From Alcanivorax sp. DG881 (lineage in GTDB: Bacteria > Pseudomonadota > Gammaproteobacteria > Pseudomonadales > Alcanivoracaceae), in assembly GCF_000155615.1 (NCBI RefSeq), contig NZ_DS989915.1:1231717-1295716 (forward strand): DNA of 64,000 nucleotides. The letters run 5' to 3'. The notes under the pieces were generated by a model. The model was not told the origin of the DNA, searched no databases, and worked only from the letters and a program-made list of their open reading frames with translations. Every line of letters begins with the position of its first letter. Position 1 is the stretch's first letter. Position numbers and translations under genes: made by a program. This document shows, piece after piece, positions 44,203-52,521 of this stretch.

Positions 44203-44331
44203 GCAACACGCAGCAGGCTACACGCCAAACCGGAAGGCACAGGGCGGAGATCACTCACTACACTCTCCGCCCGTTTCGCCCAAGCTCACTGGCTTCTTAC
44301 TCTCTACAGCGTTCAGCGTGTTGCGTGAAGC
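44203..44331. repeat. Heptad inverted repeat enclosing a terminator (locus 8)
   Basis: Left arm GCAACAC, GCAGCAG, GCTACAC, GCCAAAC (44203-44230). Right arm CTACAGC, GTTCAGC, GTGTTGC, GTGAAGC (44304-44331). The outer words GCAACACGC and GCGTGTTGC are exact reverse complements. The loop contains the terminator stem at 44244. It fills the gap between convergent glpE and ompW. Confidence 0.78.
44244..44275. terminator. Terminator stem inside locus 8
   Basis: GGGCGGAGA pairs with TCTCCGCCC around a 13-base loop, followed by GTTTCG. It lies between convergent glpE and ompW genes and sits inside the heptad arms. Confidence 0.7.
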
Positions 44332-44335
44332 GCCC

Positions 44336-45019
44336 CTAAAAACGATAGCCCACGCCGACCATGTAGACCCAAGGGTCAATTTCCACATCGATTTTATCCA
44401 CCCGAGCGTCGTTCACATACAGCCGCGCTTCGGTATCGATATCGATATTCCAGACACTAGCATTGAGCAGCCAGTTTTCATTGATGAGGAAATCCGCCCC
44501 CACTTCCCAGGCAAAGCCCACGGAATTGCTCAACTTCACATCCACATCAGCGCCGCCCAGCAAAGGGCTCACTACTGCATCATCAATGCTGTCATCGAAA
44601 AACAGCGTGTAGTTCACCCCGGCTCCAAGATACCCGCGTACCGGACCCAACTGGGGAGCATAAAACTGCGCCAGCAACGTCGGTGGCAAATGGCTGGTTT
44701 CGCCAATCACCACCCCGCTGCCCCCGGTATCCAGAATAATGTCATGGGTGAACGGCGTTGCCCCGACCAATTCAACACCGATGCTGTCTGTCACCATATA
44801 AGCGAACGTCAGCCCCAACTGGGTATCATCGTCCACATCGACCTCTAGCCCGCCAACCACTGGCAATGCCGAATCGAAAGCATCACTGCTCACATCAGGA
44901 GCAACCTTGATGCCCCCCATGCGTACGATGAAATCGCCGGATTGATGAGCCATGACAGGCCCGGCCAACAAGACGGTGGACAACATCAACACACTTTTTC
45001 CCTGTCCGCGCAGTTTCAT
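44336..45019 (-). CDS. ompW: OmpW family outer membrane protein
   Basis: A 227-residue beta-barrel with a signal peptide (about 1-27, ending VMAHQ). OmpW family phrases: GDFIVRMGGIKVAP at the mature start, TFAYMVTDSIGVELVGATPFTHDI, HLPPTLLAQFYAPQLGPVRGYLGAGVNYTLFF, and the terminal VDKIDVEIDPWVYMVGVGYRF with C-terminal Phe. OmpW forms a small eight-stranded barrel passing hydrophobic solutes. The ATG at 45019 follows AAGGGG by six bases; an upstream ATG at 45037 is also in frame. Confidence 0.92.
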   Translation of the reverse strand: MKLRGQGKSVLMLSTVLLAGPVMAHQSGDFIVRMGGIKVAPDVSSDAFDSALPVVGGLEVDVDDDTQLGLTFAYMVTDSIGVELVGATPFTHDIILDTGGSGVVIGETSHLPPTLLAQFYAPQLGPVRGYLGAGVNYTLFFDDSIDDAVVSPLLGGADVDVKLSNSVGFAWEVGADFLINENWLLNASVWNIDIDTEARLYVNDARVDKIDVEIDPWVYMVGVGYRF

Positions 45020-45566
45020 ACCCTTCCCCTTATTCATTCAAAAACCCGGAGTGAATCCCCTGATGGGCCAACACGGCACCATTGAACGCCACATTCGGAT
45101 ACCAAGCATTGCGCTGCATCAATAAAAAATCAGGCGTCCGCCAAATGCTGTCGCGGTTCAAACTTGATACCAGGCCTCGCAGGCCTGCCCCCACACTGAC
45201 TGCCAGACTGGATGTCCAGACATATTGGCGCCCCGCTCGATTCAGAATAGGCGCCCCTACCTGTGCAACCTTGTGCATACTGACCAAACCGCATAAATTT
45301 TGACCAACGGTACAAAACATACCGCACGCCGATGCCGATCCACTCTGGTAGCAAACCGTACCCGGCATACACACCACCGCACTGCGTCTGTAACGTTTGC
45401 ACTAGCGCCCCCGGCAGCAGTCTTCCCGGTTACATACAGCGTGGTGCGAATGCCGCAAGATAGCTTTCGGAGCCGTGTGCTCTACCGCGAAGCGGGGGTC
45501 TGCGTTCCATCGCCAGGCCCGGGATCTTCAATATCCAGAACCGAATAACAACGAGGTTGTATCACC
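45020..45566. other. Intergenic region with possible gene remnant (- strand)
   Basis: About 550 bases with no intact gene. On the - strand two overlapping frames contain protein-like text: one (about 45402-45290) reads GGVYAGYGLLPEWIGIGVRYV and another (about 45290-45060) reads ILNRAGRQYVWTSSLAVSVG, then SLNRDSIWRTPDFLLMQRNA. Joined by one frameshift near 45290 they could be a degraded outer-membrane or enzyme gene. The segment also includes the ompW upstream region. Evidence is weak. Confidence 0.35.
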
Positions 45567-46571
45567 ATGTCCTCCAACACACTGGTCAGCGCCCTGCGCG
45601 ATGCTCACAAGGCACATCTGAGCCAACAGCTTCAGGACCCGGAACACTGGCAGGGCCTCATGGCTCAAGCGAGCAACCTGCTCACTGACATTCCGCTCGG
45701 CAACCTGGTGGATCAAGACAGTCTTGTACAGGTCGTTGATCAGTGGCTGCAGGAAGCGCTCAGTGCCCGCGGATTGCAGGACGTCATCAACGACGTGAGC
45801 CTTGCCGTGTGGGACGCTGCTGAGCAGGATGACGCCACCATCGGTGAGCTGCTCCGCGAAGAACACTTCGAGGCCATTCTCGAACAGGTACTGAAGCTGC
45901 AAAGCCTGCGGGAAAAAGCTATCCACGCAGCCATGAACCATCCACTGGTCAGCGAAATGGTCAGTGAAATGCTCTATACCGGCATCAAGAATTTCCTGCT
46001 GGAAGAAAATGCGCTGGCGAAACTGCCCGGTGTTAGCAGCATGATGAAGATGGGCCGCAAGAGTGTGGTCGGCAAAGCCATGGGCGGCATGGAAGAATCC
46101 ATTCGCACCTACCTGCAAAAGAATATTCGCGTCACCCTGAAAACCGGTGAGCAATGGCTGAACAAGCAATTAACCAACGAGCGAATTCAGCAACTGGCCC
46201 GCGATGGCTACCACCGCGTCGCCCCGCTTAAACCGGCAAATTACATGAAGATGGTGCCCGACGGCGCTGTGACGGAAGTGGTGGCGCAAAGTTGCGCGAT
46301 TACCGATGAAAGTGCCCGTCTGGCCTACACCCGCCGTCTGGTCAGCGTGGGCATCCAGGCAGCCGTGGCATCGCTGATGGAGAAACCACTGAAAAGCGTC
46401 CTCGAGGGCATGCAGATCAGTGAAGAACGGATCCGCGAGATCGCTACACCGGCACTGGCCCGGGGCGCCAGTGTTCTGGTTGAACAAGGCGTACTGGAAC
46501 CCTTTATCGAGTGGGTGCTGGACGATTTCTATCAGTCTGAGGCGTGCAGGAACATAATTAATAATGAATAG
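45567..46571 (+). CDS. Conserved hypothetical alpha-helical protein
   Basis: A 334-residue protein, almost entirely predicted alpha-helical, no signal peptide, no membrane segment of full length. Sequence such as QQLQDPEHWQGLMAQASNLLTDIPLGNLVDQDSLVQVVDQWL and VSEMVSEMLYTGIKNFLLEENALAKLPGVSSMMKMGRKSVVGKAMGG looks conserved in style but matches no family I know. The C-terminus (NIINNE-stop) is encoded within a heptad array, so the array lies partly inside the gene. A terminator follows. Confidence 0.8.
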   Translation: MSSNTLVSALRDAHKAHLSQQLQDPEHWQGLMAQASNLLTDIPLGNLVDQDSLVQVVDQWLQEALSARGLQDVINDVSLAVWDAAEQDDATIGELLREEHFEAILEQVLKLQSLREKAIHAAMNHPLVSEMVSEMLYTGIKNFLLEENALAKLPGVSSMMKMGRKSVVGKAMGGMEESIRTYLQKNIRVTLKTGEQWLNKQLTNERIQQLARDGYHRVAPLKPANYMKMVPDGAVTEVVAQSCAITDESARLAYTRRLVSVGIQAAVASLMEKPLKSVLEGMQISEERIREIATPALARGASVLVEQGVLEPFIEWVLDDFYQSEACRNIINNE

Positions 46572-46696
46572 TTAACAATTAATAACTGACCCCAACCAGG
46601 TCATCTGGTTTTAAAAAAAGAGGCCGCACCCAAACAGGGCGCGGCCTCTTACATTTCAGGCTAAAGCTGAAGTGGCTCGCGAAGTTATTAATTGTA
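46554..46696. repeat. AT-rich heptad inverted repeat enclosing terminator (locus 9)
   Basis: Left arm ATAATTA, ATAATGA, ATAGTTA, ACAATTA, ATAACTG (46554-46588). Right arm AGTTATT, AATTGTA (46683-46696). The arms are near-exact reverse complements across a loop holding the terminator at 46619. The left arm supplies the stop codon of the hypothetical gene (TAG 46569-46571) and the right arm ends at the phoH stop. Confidence 0.8.
46619..46652. terminator. Bidirectional terminator between convergent genes
   Basis: AGAGGCCGC (46619-46627) pairs with GCGGCCTCT (46641-46649) around a 13-base loop. A7 precedes the stem, giving the - strand a T-run for the phoH transcript. It is embedded in locus 9. 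Confidence 0.85.
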
Positions 46697-46699
46697 AAT

Positions 46700-48166
46700 T
46701 CAGAGAAACGACTCTGCGTATTCCGCCAACTTGGACCTGGGCACCCCGTTCAGCTGCACCGAGCCACCATGCTCGAACCGTTTGAAGCGCTCGGTCATGT
46801 AAGTCAGCCCGGAACTGGTGGGCGACAGGTAAGGCGTGTCGATTTGTGCCAGGTTACCCAGGCACACCACCTTGGAACCTTCGCCTGCCCGGGTAATGAT
46901 CGCCTTCATCTGATGGGGGGTCAGGTTCTGGCTCTCATCGATCAGGATCAGGGATTTCTGGAAACTGCGCCCTCGGATGTAATTCATCGCCTTGAACTGG
47001 ATATTGGCGCGTTCTTTCACATACTGGATGCTCCCGGACGGATTCTCATCGTTCAGATGTAGCGCCTCGATATTGTCATTGATGGCCCCCAGCCACGGGT
47101 CCATTTTTTCCTCTTCCGTGCCGGGCAGAAAGCCATGATCTTCCGCCAGTGGTGGCGTGGAGCGGGTGGCAATAATCTTGTTGAAGCTCTTTTGCTCCAC
47201 GGTCATTTCGATGGCCGCCGCCAGCGCCAGAATGGTTTTTCCTGACCCGGCCGCCCCGGTCAGCGTGACAATGTGCACATCCGGGTCCAGTAACATCTGC
47301 AGGGCAATAGCCTGCTGAATGTTCATCGGTTTCAGGCCCCAGGCTTCCTGCTCCATCAGGCTGTCCGCCTTGTAATGCCGAAGCGTCACCACCCCGTTTT
47401 CCACTGTCATAACCCGGCCGACAAACCCCTGTTCGTCAACGATATACTGATTGGGATAGACCTCTTCACCCAGAATTTCACTGACCAGCAAACCGTGGGA
47501 CAAATGGTGCAGGGTGTCCACGCCCACCTGTTCCGTTTCCACCTGGGTGACCTGGTCCCAGAACGATCCGGGCACTTCAAAGTAACCCCGGGTCAGCTGC
47601 TTGATGTCTGACACCAATTGGTCGTTGTGGTAATCCTCCGACTCGATACCGCAAGCCCGCGCCTTGAGGCGCATATTGATGTCCTTGGTCACCAGAATAT
47701 AGCGGCTATCCGGGAACTGCTCTTTCATGGCAAACACATCGTTGATGATGCGATTGTCATTCAGGTCACTGGGCAGCGGCGCAAAGGTCTTGTTCTGTTC
47801 CGCCATCAACACTGTCAAGGTGCCCTGGGGGGCATTATCTCCACCACGGGGAATGGGGATTCCTTCTTCCACCTGCTGCGGTGTCGCACTGCCCAGCACC
47901 TTGTCGATCTGTCGAATCGCGGCACGGCAATCCGCCGCCGTGTGTGATTTTCCACTCTTGAGCTTGTCCAGTTCCTCCAGCACCGTCATGGGAATCACGA
48001 CCCGATGTTCCTCGAAATTCAGTAACGAGTTGGGATCGTGAATCAGCACATTGGTATCGATAACGTAGGTTTTTTTCTGGTCTTCTTCGAAGGTCGAACT
48101 GTCGTTCTGACTGGCGCTTGCGTGGTTGACGGAAAGGGTGTGGAGTCTGGCCGCGCGCTCTTCCAT
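46700..48166 (-). CDS. phoH: PhoH family protein with N-terminal PIN domain
   Basis: A 488-residue protein. An N-terminal PIN-type RNase domain (about 33-170) starts with the acidic core TYVIDTNVLIHDPNSLL (Asp37). After a linker, the PhoH ATPase domain carries Walker A GAAGSGKT (304-311), RSTPPLAEDHGFLPGTEEEKMDPW, and Walker B LILIDESQNL. Members cleave and unwind RNA. Transcribed alone, convergent with the helical hypothetical gene. Terminated by the stem at 46619. Confidence 0.93.
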   Translation of the reverse strand: MEERAARLHTLSVNHASASQNDSSTFEEDQKKTYVIDTNVLIHDPNSLLNFEEHRVVIPMTVLEELDKLKSGKSHTAADCRAAIRQIDKVLGSATPQQVEEGIPIPRGGDNAPQGTLTVLMAEQNKTFAPLPSDLNDNRIINDVFAMKEQFPDSRYILVTKDINMRLKARACGIESEDYHNDQLVSDIKQLTRGYFEVPGSFWDQVTQVETEQVGVDTLHHLSHGLLVSEILGEEVYPNQYIVDEQGFVGRVMTVENGVVTLRHYKADSLMEQEAWGLKPMNIQQAIALQMLLDPDVHIVTLTGAAGSGKTILALAAAIEMTVEQKSFNKIIATRSTPPLAEDHGFLPGTEEEKMDPWLGAINDNIEALHLNDENPSGSIQYVKERANIQFKAMNYIRGRSFQKSLILIDESQNLTPHQMKAIITRAGEGSKVVCLGNLAQIDTPYLSPTSSGLTYMTERFKRFEHGGSVQLNGVPRSKLAEYAESFL

Positions 48167-48561
48167 GCGTATCCCCTATACAGGTTAGACGGTACGGTTG
48201 CTTCGTTTTGGCGGCTGAGGCTTGACGTCAGATCTGGGACTGCGAGAGTGACGCCTGCGCCTGCCGCCACGGTTTAAGCCCTTTGGCGGTTCAGTTGCAT
48301 TAAGCTTTTTCAGCTTTTGATCGCGATCACTCCCACAAAGGCGGGATTGGAATTACCATAACCCAGCTTTTCACAAACGATCAATAGTCCATTGCTCAAT
48401 CTTTTGCCTCTCCTTGCGTTCACTGCGTGCAACGCGGTCCGGTGCAGTGTTGACCTGGCCGACATCGGCCCGGTATTTCCCGTGATAAAAACAGCCTGAG
48501 GCAGATACAATCACACCTTGGCCCCGCATACCGGCAAACAAACACCACAGAAGGAAATCCC
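48167..48561. other. Intergenic region between phoH and ICMT-like gene
   Basis: About 395 bases without a convincing gene. It holds the divergent promoters. CAGCTTTTGATCGCGATCAC near 48309-48330 contains a small GATCGCGATC palindrome (48320-48329). TGTTGACC and TACAAT at about 48450 and 48506 are candidate promoter pieces for the + strand gene. No heptad array was seen. Confidence 0.45.
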
Positions 48562-49023
48562 ATGTCGCTCAAACATCCCCAGGTCATGATGCCGCCGCCA
48601 GCCCTCTTTCTGGGCGGGCTGCTGATGGGATATGGGCTGGACCGTGCGCTGTCCCTTCCAGCGGTACACTTCACCGGCCAGCAATGGGTCACACTGGTGC
48701 TCGCGCTTATCGGGATCGGGCTTGCCGCCAGTGCGGTGATTCAGCTGCGCCGGGCCCACACCACACTGATGCCCCACCGGGCAGCCAATGCCCTGCTCAC
48801 CGGCGGCGTGTTTTCGCTCAGCCGTAATCCCATCTACCTGGGCTTTGCCTGTCTGCATCTGGCCATGGCACTGGCTCAACACAGCACCGGCATGCTGGTG
48901 ATGTGGGTGCCTGTCATCTGGGTTATCCAGCAACATGTGATCGCGGCGGAAGAAACGTTTCATGCCCAACAGTTTGGCGAGCAGTGGCAGGCATACAGGA
49001 AGAAGGTGCGGCGCTGGCTGTAA
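48562..49023 (+). CDS. Isoprenylcysteine carboxyl methyltransferase family protein
   Basis: A 153-residue integral membrane methyltransferase of the ICMT/PEMT type. Four hydrophobic helices are visible (about 12-30, 41-60, 88-108, 112-128). The SAM-binding signature runs FSLSRNPIYLGFA (residues 83-95) and later EETFHAQQFGEQWQAYRKKVRRW, the typical C-terminal GxxYxxYxxxVxRW form. It methylates a membrane-associated substrate; none is identified. Its 3' end overlaps the convergent YiiX-like gene by 101 bases. Confidence 0.88.
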   Translation: MSLKHPQVMMPPPALFLGGLLMGYGLDRALSLPAVHFTGQQWVTLVLALIGIGLAASAVIQLRRAHTTLMPHRAANALLTGGVFSLSRNPIYLGFACLHLAMALAQHSTGMLVMWVPVIWVIQQHVIAAEETFHAQQFGEQWQAYRKKVRRWL

Positions 49024-49663
49024 GCGCCTTATCGGCCTCACCGCGCATCGGACGCCATGGCAATTCAGATTTGAGCCATTCCACCGGGCCCAGCTTGCCA
49101 TGCTGCAAACGCATATGACGCGAACCAAAATGGCCGGGCACCAAGGTGCTTGGACGCGTATCCAGAGGTAACCAGCCAAGACGACGATAGAGCTCGGCCA
49201 CCAGCTCGGAACAGAACCAGCCACGCTGGTCTGGCCGGCGGGTAAACCCGGTCAGCACATCCAGCGCATTACAGAACACATAATTTTTATAGGGGCGATG
49301 CAGCAGTCGGCGCGCCATGCGGGCCACCATGCGCTGCTGGCGCTCCGACAGATTGGGCCCGTGCCGTCGACGTACCGCCACCGCCCCCGGGTAATCCCGG
49401 ATTTTTCTGTGTAACGGAACCAGCGCCACACCGGCAATCGGGTGGCCGAGGGTCACATCCGGGGATTCACTGAGAGTAGTGGATTCCAGCACCAGCGGTT
49501 CCGGCTGACCAGGCAGGTGAAGCACCATGCCTATATGACTCCAGGGGCTGCGGGTAAATACCCGAATCACATCGCTGGTAAACCCCCGACCGGAAAACAG
49601 CAACAGATCACCGGTGCGCAATGTATCAACAGAATCGTGAGGCTGAATGTCTGGCTTGGCCAC
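48923..49663 (-). CDS. YiiX/YebB-type cysteine hydrolase (NlpC/P60-like)
   Basis: A 246-residue hydrolase of the permuted NlpC/P60 kind. The order His-then-Cys is visible: SHIGMV with His43 after LRTGDLLLFSGRGFTSDVIRVF, and GWFCSELVAEL with Cys151. Such enzymes act on amide or thioester bonds in lipids or cell wall. No signal peptide. The last 34 codons overlap the ICMT-like gene on the opposite strand. The tail after about 205 is low-complexity and may be dispensable. Confidence 0.85.
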   Translation of the reverse strand: MAKPDIQPHDSVDTLRTGDLLLFSGRGFTSDVIRVFTRSPWSHIGMVLHLPGQPEPLVLESTTLSESPDVTLGHPIAGVALVPLHRKIRDYPGAVAVRRRHGPNLSERQQRMVARMARRLLHRPYKNYVFCNALDVLTGFTRRPDQRGWFCSELVAELYRRLGWLPLDTRPSTLVPGHFGSRHMRLQHGKLGPVEWLKSELPWRPMRGEADKALTASAAPSSCMPATARQTVGHETFLPPRSHVAG

Positions 49664-49947
49664 AGTCGCCCTTCCGTTGTGATGACATCCGGACGAAGCA
49701 CTCCGCCCGTCATGCGATGAAACCCTTGCTCTTCACGCTAGAAACCCGTCATGACACTCTGCTGACAACACGATCACACTTTGGTGAAAGGGAAGAGATA
49801 GCCACAAACGTGAAGCTACAAGTGGCAACGCGGAGAATCCCGTTAGCCCCGGACCGTGCTGCCGCCTGAATCGCCCGCCGCTTCTATCGTCACATTTCTG
49901 TTATCCATTGCCGTTAAGGTGAGCGTCACCGTGGACGAAAGTGACCT
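49664..49947. other. Divergent intergenic region before M14 gene
   Basis: About 284 bases. A run GAAGCTA, CAAGTGG, CAACGCG, GAGAATC at 49812-49839 could be a single decayed heptad arm, but no partner arm was found. The promoter for the M14 gene is probably in 49890-49940 (CACATTTCTGTTATCCATTGCCG). No gene seen. Confidence 0.35.
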
Positions 49948-50997
49948 ATGGAAGAAAAGCTCTACCTGCTGCAACGCCACCTGCCGGAACTGCTGGAACT
50001 GGATGCATTGATCCGCCACGGGGAACGGCATTTACGCGTGACCACCGTGCATCAGGTGCCCATGGGTCAAATCTCCTTGCCAATTCATGTGATTGAGCTG
50101 GGCAGCCAATCGCCCAACGCACCGGTGATAGGTTTTTTCGGTGGCGTACACGGTGTGGAACGGATTGGCAGTCAGGTGTTGATGTCCTGGCTGCATAGCC
50201 TGATCCATCGCCTGCAATGGGATGACCAGCTTCACCGGCGCCTGGAAAAGGTACGCCTGGTTTTCATGCCCATGATCAATCCAGGCGGGATCTGGCGGCG
50301 CACCCGCAGCAACCCCAACGGGGTGGATCTGATGCGCAACGCCCCGATTGACGCCATGGGCAAGGCCCCCTTTCTGGTCGGCGGCCATCGCATCAGCCGG
50401 CATTTGCCCTGGTATCGGGGGAAAAGGGGTGAACCCATGGAGCCCGAGGCCCAGGCGGTAATCCGCACCGTGCGAGAAAAATTGTTTTCCTCACCATTCT
50501 CCATGAGCCTCGATTGTCACAGCGGCTTTGGCCGTCGGGACCGGGTCTGGTGTTGCTACGCGCGAAGCCACCGGCCGATCCCGCATATTGCCGAGGTATA
50601 CCGGCTCAAACAGGTCTTCGAGCAAACCTACCCGAATCACCACCCCTACCTGATCGAGCCGCAGTCGATTAACTACACCACCCACGGAGATCTCTGGGAT
50701 TACCTGTACGACGACGCCCAGGAACAGCAGCCGGATCACACCTTTCTGCCCTTCACCCTGGAAATGGGGTCCTGGCTCTGGGTGCGCAAGAACCCGCGCC
50801 AGATGCTGGATTTCTTCGGTTACTTCAACCCGATGATTAGCCACCGCCATCACCGGGTTCTGCGCCAGCATCTGCCCTTCTTCGAGTTCCTCACCGCCAT
50901 GGCCAGCAACGCCGGTAACTGGTTGCCAACCCCGAAAGAGAAGCAACGCCTCACCCGCCAGGCCATTGAACACTGGTTCCGCCGCAGCGATACCTGA
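49948..50997 (+). CDS. M14 family zinc carboxypeptidase-like protein
   Basis: A 349-residue peptidase. Zinc ligands: His68 and Glu71 in GGVHGVERIG, and His191 in SLDCHSGFG; the catalytic Glu272 is in FTLEMGSW. NPGG (111-114) and the following arginines match the substrate-binding loop. No signal peptide, so it is probably cytoplasmic or membrane-loose. It cleaves a C-terminal or side-chain amide bond; substrate unknown. Resembles the DUF2817 branch of the clan. Transcribed alone. Confidence 0.88.
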   Translation: MEEKLYLLQRHLPELLELDALIRHGERHLRVTTVHQVPMGQISLPIHVIELGSQSPNAPVIGFFGGVHGVERIGSQVLMSWLHSLIHRLQWDDQLHRRLEKVRLVFMPMINPGGIWRRTRSNPNGVDLMRNAPIDAMGKAPFLVGGHRISRHLPWYRGKRGEPMEPEAQAVIRTVREKLFSSPFSMSLDCHSGFGRRDRVWCCYARSHRPIPHIAEVYRLKQVFEQTYPNHHPYLIEPQSINYTTHGDLWDYLYDDAQEQQPDHTFLPFTLEMGSWLWVRKNPRQMLDFFGYFNPMISHRHHRVLRQHLPFFEFLTAMASNAGNWLPTPKEKQRLTRQAIEHWFRRSDT

Positions 50998-51107
50998 TTT
51001 TCGCATCGTAACGGCCAGGTTGGCCCCACCCTTGCATTGACCCGGGCATACGCGGTGCCCAAGATTGGAGCACTTTGCGATTGGCCTAACCCATACAGGA
51101 AACACTT

Positions 51108-51578
51108 ATGAAACGCCTTGCTTCTGCCTGCGTCATTCTGCTGGCCGGCTGCCAGCATCTCAGCTATCAGGCACCGGAGGGGGATAACACCGCCAGCGTC
51201 ACCTTTACCGGTAACAATAATGCCGCCCAACCCTTGGTGTGCGTGCCCGGCAAGGGCTTTAAACCCACCGAATATGCTCTGGCCCAAAACCCGCTGGGCG
51301 GCGAAGCGCTCAATGATTTACTGGAGTCGCTGAAAAAGAGCCCGGAAGTCACCACCACCGTGGCTGCAGAACCTGCAACCCGCATCGGGGTGAGCTACGA
51401 CCAGCGCCAAACCGATAAGAGCCGTGACCGTTGCCGCGTCGCGCTACAATTTAATCCGGTGGCCGGTCAGCACTATCAAGCCAGCTTCCACTATGAAAAC
51501 GACCAGTGCGGGCTGTCACTGACCGAACAGGACGGGAAGCGCGTGGATGCGGTTCTCATCGACTGGCAATGCCCATAA
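51108..51578 (+). CDS. Small lipoprotein, hypothetical
   Basis: A 156-residue protein with a lipoprotein signal peptide (lipobox LLAGC, Cys15). The mature part has three more cysteines near 46, 106 and 133-155 that may form disulfides. I recognise no domain. It precedes the TorF-type porin gene by 217 bases, but the NtrC/sigma-54 control region sits between them, so they are probably separate transcripts. Function unknown. Confidence 0.72.
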   Translation: MKRLASACVILLAGCQHLSYQAPEGDNTASVTFTGNNNAAQPLVCVPGKGFKPTEYALAQNPLGGEALNDLLESLKKSPEVTTTVAAEPATRIGVSYDQRQTDKSRDRCRVALQFNPVAGQHYQASFHYENDQCGLSLTEQDGKRVDAVLIDWQCP

Positions 51579-51583
51579 ATATC

Positions 51584-51598
51584 GCACCAATGCGGTGC
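51584..51598 (+). promoter_or_regulatory. NtrC-type enhancer box
   Basis: GCACC-AATGC-GGTGC matches the NtrC consensus TGCACY-N5-GGTGCA in its core at every fixed base. It lies about 120 bases upstream of the -24/-12 promoter of the TorF-type porin, a normal enhancer distance. A following palindrome GTGCGGCGCAC (51596-51606) may be a second, weaker site. Confidence 0.7.
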
Positions 51599-51702
51599 GG
51601 CGCACTAATTTCGCCCACCGCATTCTTCTTTCTCACTTTATTACCGTTCTTTTATCACCACTCATAACCACCAACTCACTGTTTTATATAAATAAAAAAT
51701 AG

Positions 51703-51720
51703 TTGGCACACTCTCTGCAA
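51703..51720 (+). promoter_or_regulatory. Sigma-54 promoter of TorF-type porin
   Basis: TTGGCACACTCTCTGCAA has GG at 51705-51706 and GC at 51717-51718 with exactly ten bases between, as required for the -24/-12 elements. Predicted start near 51730, giving a leader of about 65 bases before the ATG at 51796. Confidence 0.8.
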
Positions 51721-51795
51721 CACTCTTATCGAGCCGATATGGCGGTGCGTCACTAACGCACACTGAACAAATTAGACTTGTTAAGAGGGTTGCAC

Positions 51796-52506
51796 ATGAA
51801 AAACGTATTGGGTCTGAAGAAAACCATCATTGCCTCTGCTATTGCCGCAGCCAGCGTGGTGGCCCCGTCTATCGCCATTGCTGAAGTTGGCGGGAGTCTG
51901 GGTATTTCCAACATGTACTTCTGGCGTGGTCAGGACATCTCTGCTGGTGGTGCACAAGTGTTTGGTAGCCTGGACTACGCACACTCATCCGGCTTGTACG
52001 CCGGCGTATGGGGCAGCTCTGAAACCGACACCACCGAATACGATCTTTATGCTGGCTACGGTAAAGAATTCGGCGATTTCAGTTTCGACATCTCCTACAT
52101 CGACTACAACTACCCGAACGATACCGACAGCGACCTGGAAGAAGTCATTCTGGGTCTGGGTTTTGCCGGCCTGAGCGCTACCGGTTACTTCGGTGTGGGT
52201 GAAGTGGGTCACGGTGCCGATGCCGCCGACAACGAAAGCAACTACTTCACTCTGGGCTACAGCTACGACAAGTACGGCATTCTGGTCGGTACCTGGGACA
52301 ACGAAGCTGAAGATTCCAACTACACCCACGTTGACCTGAGCTACGCCCTGACCGACGAGCTGAGCTTCACCGTGTCCAAAATCGTTTCCGCTGACGACTG
52401 TGCGATTGGGACAGGCGTCTATACCGCCACGGGCACCTGCATGGGCGACAGCGACGAAGTACCGGACGACACCCTGTTCGTTGTGTCCTACGCCTTCGCG
52501 ATCTAA
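51796..52506 (+). CDS. TorF family putative porin
   Basis: A 236-residue outer-membrane beta-barrel with a signal peptide (about 1-33, ending SIAIA). The family opening GGSLGISNMYFWRGQDISAGGAQVFGSLDYAHSSGLYAGVWGSS is diagnostic of TorF-type (TIGR02001-like) porins, with alternating strands to the C-terminus. Such porins are often linked to ammonium or nitrogen genes. Upstream lie a sigma-54 promoter and an NtrC box, so induction under nitrogen limitation is predicted. The ATG at 51796 has AGAGG upstream; a start at 51778 is less likely. Confidence 0.92.
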   Translation: MKNVLGLKKTIIASAIAAASVVAPSIAIAEVGGSLGISNMYFWRGQDISAGGAQVFGSLDYAHSSGLYAGVWGSSETDTTEYDLYAGYGKEFGDFSFDISYIDYNYPNDTDSDLEEVILGLGFAGLSATGYFGVGEVGHGADAADNESNYFTLGYSYDKYGILVGTWDNEAEDSNYTHVDLSYALTDELSFTVSKIVSADDCAIGTGVYTATGTCMGDSDEVPDDTLFVVSYAFAI

Positions 52507-52521
52507 ACACTGCAAAAAAAC

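Noticed and set aside
49812..49839. Further heptad array near the M14 gene
   Set aside because: The words GAAGCTA, CAAGTGG, CAACGCG drift, and no inverted partner or in-register continuation exists; may be chance.
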